Assembly (NCBI RefSeq): GCF_041260155.1
Contig: NC_091933.1
Location: 36,787,293 to 36,851,292 of the forward strand
Direction of reading: 5' to 3'
Length of the DNA: 64,000 bases
Source of the DNA: Ptychodera flava
Lineage: Eukaryota > Hemichordata > Enteropneusta > Ptychoderidae
A program made the position numbers and the translations under genes. The notes under the pieces were generated by a model, which saw only the letters and a program-made list of their open reading frames with translations, searched no databases and was not told the DNA's origin. Below are positions 61,925 through 64,000 of the stretch, piece by piece (the first letter of the stretch is position 1; the number at the start of each line of letters is the position of its first letter).

Positions 61925-63777
61925 GCAATTTGTATAGCGCCAAATATCCAACTTTAAACAGTGCTCAGTGGCTTAGAGTTACAGTGAAACATGCTCTCTG
62001 GAAGATGTAAGTTTTAAAGCAAGTGTACAAATAATTCCATCATTTCTTGAATGATTCTAGTGGTTGGTTGAAAGAGCCAGAGACTTGGCGGGCATCATGA
62101 TCAACAAGATTGTGGTGACCAGCAGGAAATTCAACAGAAGCATTTGTGAACAGTACGATGCCATCGTGAAGAAAGTGACGTCGTATCCTGAAACAACCCA
62201 GGCCCTTGTGCATTTACAAGACTACACTGACAGTCTCCGAGTTGGTGAACTGCTGCAACTGAAAGTAAGTACAAGAGTAGAGGAAGACGTGGACTTTAGA
62301 ACAGCCTGGCATAGTTTATTTTAAAGAATGATAACAATACAGTGAGGATTGAATGACAGAAAAAGAGTAGCTGATAGTGAACGTTAGATGCACTGTAATA
62401 GATAATGGCTAACCCAACAATCAGTTATGGCAACCAAATTTGCAACTTTACATATTGTAATAATATGGAGACCCGGTACTGCTCGTTATTCCTCTACGTA
62501 TATCAGTTGCTTTGCATGTTTTCAGTTTCAGTTTTGAAGTGTCGACTGAAGCTCTGTACTTTTCTCCCAAGGGTGAAATATTTTCATCATCACCTTATTA
62601 CTATACTTTATTCAGTTTGGACGATAAATCTGTGTTTGGTAATTGTAAACTTGATATCATAAAGCGTCACTTCAGTGTACTCCAAGTTCAACAGCAACTG
62701 ATTAAAAACCTCCCTTTTTTCAGAGAATACATATTTAATTTTTAAATATTTCATTTGATTGCCTTTTGACAGGAGAAACTTGAGATAGCGGCTGAGAATT
62801 TGTTGTTCCTCATGGACTATGCTTATCTGCCAAAGGATGATATACTCCTTAATGATAACACTTTCACTTGGTCTGACAGGGTAATACCTATTATCAGAAA
62901 TAGGTAAGTCTCATCACCAGGTTTTACATCGCGTTGCTGACCTCAGACTCTTGTGAGGTACATTTATATCCCTGTTTGACCGAAGTAATCAGTGAGTCAT
63001 CTTCCACATGCTTTGTATTTAAGAACAACAAGTTGCTGTATTTCTATTTTCACAAACCCATTTCAAAAAATGTATTGATTTGTAGTATTTATGGTGTTCG
63101 AAAAAACAGAAAAGGGGAGTAGTTTTCTAGTTTGGTGATTTGTGTATATAGCAACAACAAATGTTCAAACTGTCCCAGTATGGGATTTCTTCAAGCTCCA
63201 GTAACATACAAGTGTGCATATCTGATTGGATCATTTCTGCATCCTATCTTTCATGTGAAAAAGATCTGTTTTAATTTTTTTCACATAAGTTTTCAATCAT
63301 AATGGTTTTGATATTAGTAATAGCACCAAGCTTCATTAACACAAAGACAATAATGCAATAAATATAATGTAATGTGTAAAAAATATTGAATTAAATTCAT
63401 GAAGCACCATGATTGTGTTAAATATACATTTGCATAGGGAGATGTTGTTTCCTAAGATACAAAATTGTGATACATACAAGTACTGGTAAATACAGTAAGT
63501 TTTAAGCACTGTCTTGTTTATGTCAAGAAATAGAAAAACAAATTAATGTTATTTTTATTGTTTTTTTTCCCTCATTAACAGCGAGATGAAACTCCAAAAG
63601 GAGCATGACATCGCCGTGCAGAAGCTGTTGGATTGGCAAATTAAGTTCTCATTCCGTATTGATGAAATCGCAACGCAGGTGAAAGCATTCCGTCACAAAG
63701 ACAGAATGTCGGAAGCCGACAACTACCTGCAACAGTTGCATGATATTTCCAGAAAGCTGGACGACTTCTACAAAGAA
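24659..63777 (+). CDS. axonemal dynein heavy chain, inner-arm type, N-terminal tail (continues beyond window)
   Basis: The tail of an inner-arm, probably single-headed dynein motor (DNAH3/7/12-like; DNAH14 not excluded). Exons: 24659-24677, 28901-28992, 34161-34332, 38061-38181, 40326-40729, 42294-42462, 43501-43642, 44231-44466, 46102-46297, 48158-48361, 51591-51844, 61324-61528, 62061-62264, 62773-62903, 63582-63777. All phases agree, giving 915 codons and a last donor GTGAGT. Residues ~100-300 are a Ser/Thr/Pro/Gly-rich, probably disordered extension. Helical tail follows: [26 protein letters not shown] (like the FYSCVSTLMSN block of DNAH12), then [20 protein letters not shown] and [13 protein letters not shown] domains lie outside. 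The first exon is the weakest part: it needs acceptor 28901 instead of the stronger one before 28894. Late exons are secure. Confidence 0.88.
24678..28900 (+). other. dynein intron 1
   Basis: AT-rich intronic DNA with no gene, RNA or transposon that I can support. Frames of up to 110 codons (for example 26992-27324) have no domain signal. Confidence 0.5.
35203..35225. repeat. perfect palindrome with one-base centre
   Basis: TATACCGGTAC and GTACCGGTATA flank a single A, giving an 11-bp perfect inverted repeat. ACCGGT-containing segments recur near 41350 and 41400. It may be a small foldback or a binding site. Confidence 0.7.
36738..36823. repeat. 86-bp foldback in a dynein intron
   Basis: GGTACAAACAAAGCCATGTG at 36738 is mirrored by ACATGTGGGTTTGTTTGTACC ending at 36823 with minor differences. 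The CpG-rich interior (GCGCAAACGCGC, GACGTACGTG, ATACGCG) stands out from its AT-rich surroundings. It is likely a tiny MITE or a structured regulatory site. Confidence 0.65.
43003..43362. mobile_element. TTAA-bounded MITE, copy 2 (best preserved)
   Basis: Begins TTAAGGTAG and ends CTACCTTAA, with inverted ends that extend through CGCACCTCG / CGAGGCGCAT. TTAA at both borders is the piggyBac-type target signature. It is 360 bp long, non-coding, in a dynein intron, and in the same orientation as the copies at 9948 and 51176. Confidence 0.82.
49662..51070. mobile_element. non-autonomous hAT-like DNA transposon, copy 2 (inverted)
   Basis: Same element as at 18911 but reversed: it starts with the reverse complement of that copy's right end (GGTGGATTATTTTTGCCGACG) and ends CGAAGAAACTGACCAGTCCC. 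It is 1409 bp, in the dynein intron between 48361 and 51591. A clear 8-bp duplication is not visible, so flanks have changed or the insertion was unusual. Two overlapping 60-64-codon frames are open here and in copy 1, but no transposase is encoded. Confidence 0.85.
51176..51510. mobile_element. TTAA-bounded MITE, copy 3 (degenerate)
   Basis: Shares the internal signature of copies 1 and 2 (GAGTTAACACTGGGATGGCG, TTTGTTTCTCTAGTA) and ends with TTAA at 51507-51510. The left end is eroded (CTTAAAACATTGG). It lies about 80 bp upstream of the dynein exon at 51591, and about 105 bp right of hAT copy 2. Confidence 0.7.
52429..52486. repeat. 31-bp tandem duplication
   Basis: Two adjacent copies beginning CAAAATATTCCAGAGTGACAA differ at about one position in the shared part. 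Intronic, with no further meaning apparent. Confidence 0.8.
52987..53059 (-). repeat. DIRS terminal repeat B2
   Basis: 73 bp identical to 53291-53363 (B1). It forms the 3' end of the element; the flank begins at 52986 (exact border uncertain by one base because both copies are preceded by T). Confidence 0.9.
53177..53290 (-). repeat. DIRS internal repeat A2
   Basis: 114 bp identical to 59564-59677 (A1), directly abutting B1. The A2/B1 border at 53290/53291 reproduces the joined outer ends of a circular intermediate. Confidence 0.92.
53291..53363 (-). repeat. DIRS internal repeat B1
   Basis: 73 bp identical to B2 (52987-53059); lies between the recombinase ORF and A2. Confidence 0.9.
53675..54975 (-). 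pseudogene. DIRS tyrosine recombinase (one frameshift)
   Basis: The integrase of the element. The coding exon appears to start after acceptor TTTTTTCAG at 54975 with a Cys-rich motif (CWLCG, about 14 residues, then CHVC) that may bind zinc. A 178-codon frame (core-binding, SAM-like part, ending 54373) and a 229-codon frame (catalytic part, 54364-53675) are separated by a slip at the T7 run 54454-54460; reading the other frame continues through [13 protein letters not shown] and LDHILSKIA. The catalytic set is complete: Arg in [17 protein letters not shown] and the nucleophile Tyr in PNLYMQL. There are no in-frame stops other than the frameshift. Family assignment is firm. Confidence 0.88.
55233..57417 (-). 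pseudogene. DIRS reverse transcriptase / RNase H polyprotein (several frameshifts)
   Basis: An acceptor (TTTCTCCAG) before 57417 opens the frame [13 protein letters not shown] motifs: [45 protein letters not shown] and active site QYIDD (about 56560). RNase H motifs: [37 protein letters not shown]. Downstream are [21 protein letters not shown] and [10 protein letters not shown]...YIFPPLP, which lies where PAT/DIRS elements carry a Dam-like methyltransferase (NPPF/DPPY type), so a methyltransferase remnant is possible. Frame changes are needed near 56990-56998 (T9), 56501-56515 (G5/T4), 55749-55754 and 55550. No nonsense codons lie between them. Confidence 0.85.
57482..57565 (-). other. GC-rich stem-loop between gag and RT
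   Basis: CCGCCTGAGAGGCGG (57523-57537) forms an inner hairpin, enclosed by an outer stem GGACAGG (57499-57505) with CCTGTCC (57556-57562). It sits between the gag stop and the RT exon, in an otherwise AT-rich element. It may affect splicing or translation of the downstream ORF; function is unknown. Confidence 0.5.
57854..59546 (-). pseudogene. DIRS Gag, two exons with CCHC zinc knuckle (frameshifted)
   Basis: Exon 1 (59546-59349) starts [18 protein letters not shown] and is Ser/Thr/Pro-rich, ending AEISVK at donor AAA|GTGAGT. Exon 2 starts at 58314 ([18 protein letters not shown]) after acceptor TTACAG; both junctions are phase 0. A helical capsid-like region follows. A slip near 58057-58063 (T4/C3 runs) moves the reading frame to [10 protein letters not shown] and [14 protein letters not shown], then the knuckle [14 protein letters not shown] (CX2CX4HX4C) and stop at 57854. 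The zinc knuckle is nucleic-acid binding, as in retroelement Gags. The intron of 1034 bp is an unusual trait in an RNA-copied element. Confidence 0.8.
58578..58750 (-). repeat. ~26-bp tandem array inside the gag intron
   Basis: About seven units with core AGAAGCCTCATCGCTTCT, alternating CACAAACC and GACAAAC tails. The core AAGCCTCATCGCTTC matches 14 of 15 bases of AAGCCTCATCACTTC in both B terminal repeats, in the same orientation. A 31-base poly-T tract lies just left of the array. Confidence 0.85.
59564..59677 (-). repeat. DIRS terminal repeat A1
   Basis: 114 bp identical to A2 (53177-53290). It begins the element on the minus strand, 18 bp before the Gag ATG (59546), and so likely carries the promoter. 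Confidence 0.92.
59678..61323 (+). other. rest of the dynein intron right of the retrotransposon
   Basis: AT-rich intronic DNA with no further gene or repeat that I recognise, ending at the acceptor CCCTAACAG before 61324. Confidence 0.5.
61831..61921. repeat. (TATG)n-(TATC)n compound microsatellite
   Basis: About six TATG units switch to about sixteen TATC units. Located in the dynein intron between 61528 and 62061; the Tyr/Ile/Leu/Ser-repeat frame across it is an artefact. Confidence 0.95.
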
Positions 63778-64000
63778 GTGAGTTCCTCTCAGCGTCATCA
63801 GTTTGATTTCATTCCCTGGTGCTGCCGTCCGAGTGGTTTTCTCATGATTGGCAATGACTTTCCTAAATGGCATGCCTAGTGTACTGAGCAGGTGCATGGA
63901 GGAAAAACGTGAAATATTCAAATGCAATTTCCTGTGCAAATGTCAGTGTGTGTAATTTAGGATGCACCATTAAAATTTAACTTTGATTTGTATGCAGTGA

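Overview
This is a window from an animal nuclear genome. Genes are split by GT-AG introns, intergenic DNA is AT-rich, and microsatellites, MITE-like foldbacks and a tyrosine-recombinase retrotransposon are present. The gene set (a Gal3ST-family sulfotransferase, PARP3, an axonemal dynein heavy chain) together with an intron-containing DIRS-group element fits an invertebrate deuterostome such as a hemichordate, lancelet or echinoderm. The exact group is inference.

Layout: 1-3.6 kb is gene-free with a 140-bp foldback. A two-exon Gal3ST-like sulfotransferase lies on + at 3657-6068. PARP3 lies on - at 8467-14517; ten exons can be joined phase-perfectly into a 538-residue protein with WGR, regulatory and catalytic domains. 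From 14.5 to 24.5 kb the DNA is intergenic and repeat-rich: several foldbacks, microsatellites and a 1.47-kb non-autonomous hAT-like element with an exact 8-bp target duplication. From about 24.6 kb to the right edge runs the 5' part of an inner-arm-type axonemal dynein heavy chain gene on +. Fourteen exons join in phase to 915 codons of tail sequence, and the gene continues past the window.

The introns host a second, inverted copy of the hAT-like element (49.7-51.1 kb), two of the three copies of a TTAA-bounded MITE (the third is in PARP3), and a 6.7-kb PAT/Ngaro-type DIRS retrotransposon on - (52,987-59,677). The DIRS element has the diagnostic split direct repeats (A1-ORFs-B1-A2-B2), a Gag with CCHC knuckle, RT/RNase H and a tyrosine recombinase. 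Its terminal repeats are identical, yet its ORFs carry about six frameshifts, most of them in or beside homopolymer runs.

The most useful regulatory observation is a consensus RFX X-box (GTTGCCTTAGCAAC) 99 bp before the best candidate start of the dynein gene, and a near-consensus X-box (GTTGCTATGGCAAT) 174 bp before the PARP3 start. Together they suggest ciliary/centriolar co-regulation. I saw no wholly new gene system; the best leads are the retrotransposon's retained introns, the motif shared between its terminal repeat and its intronic array, and the X-boxes.
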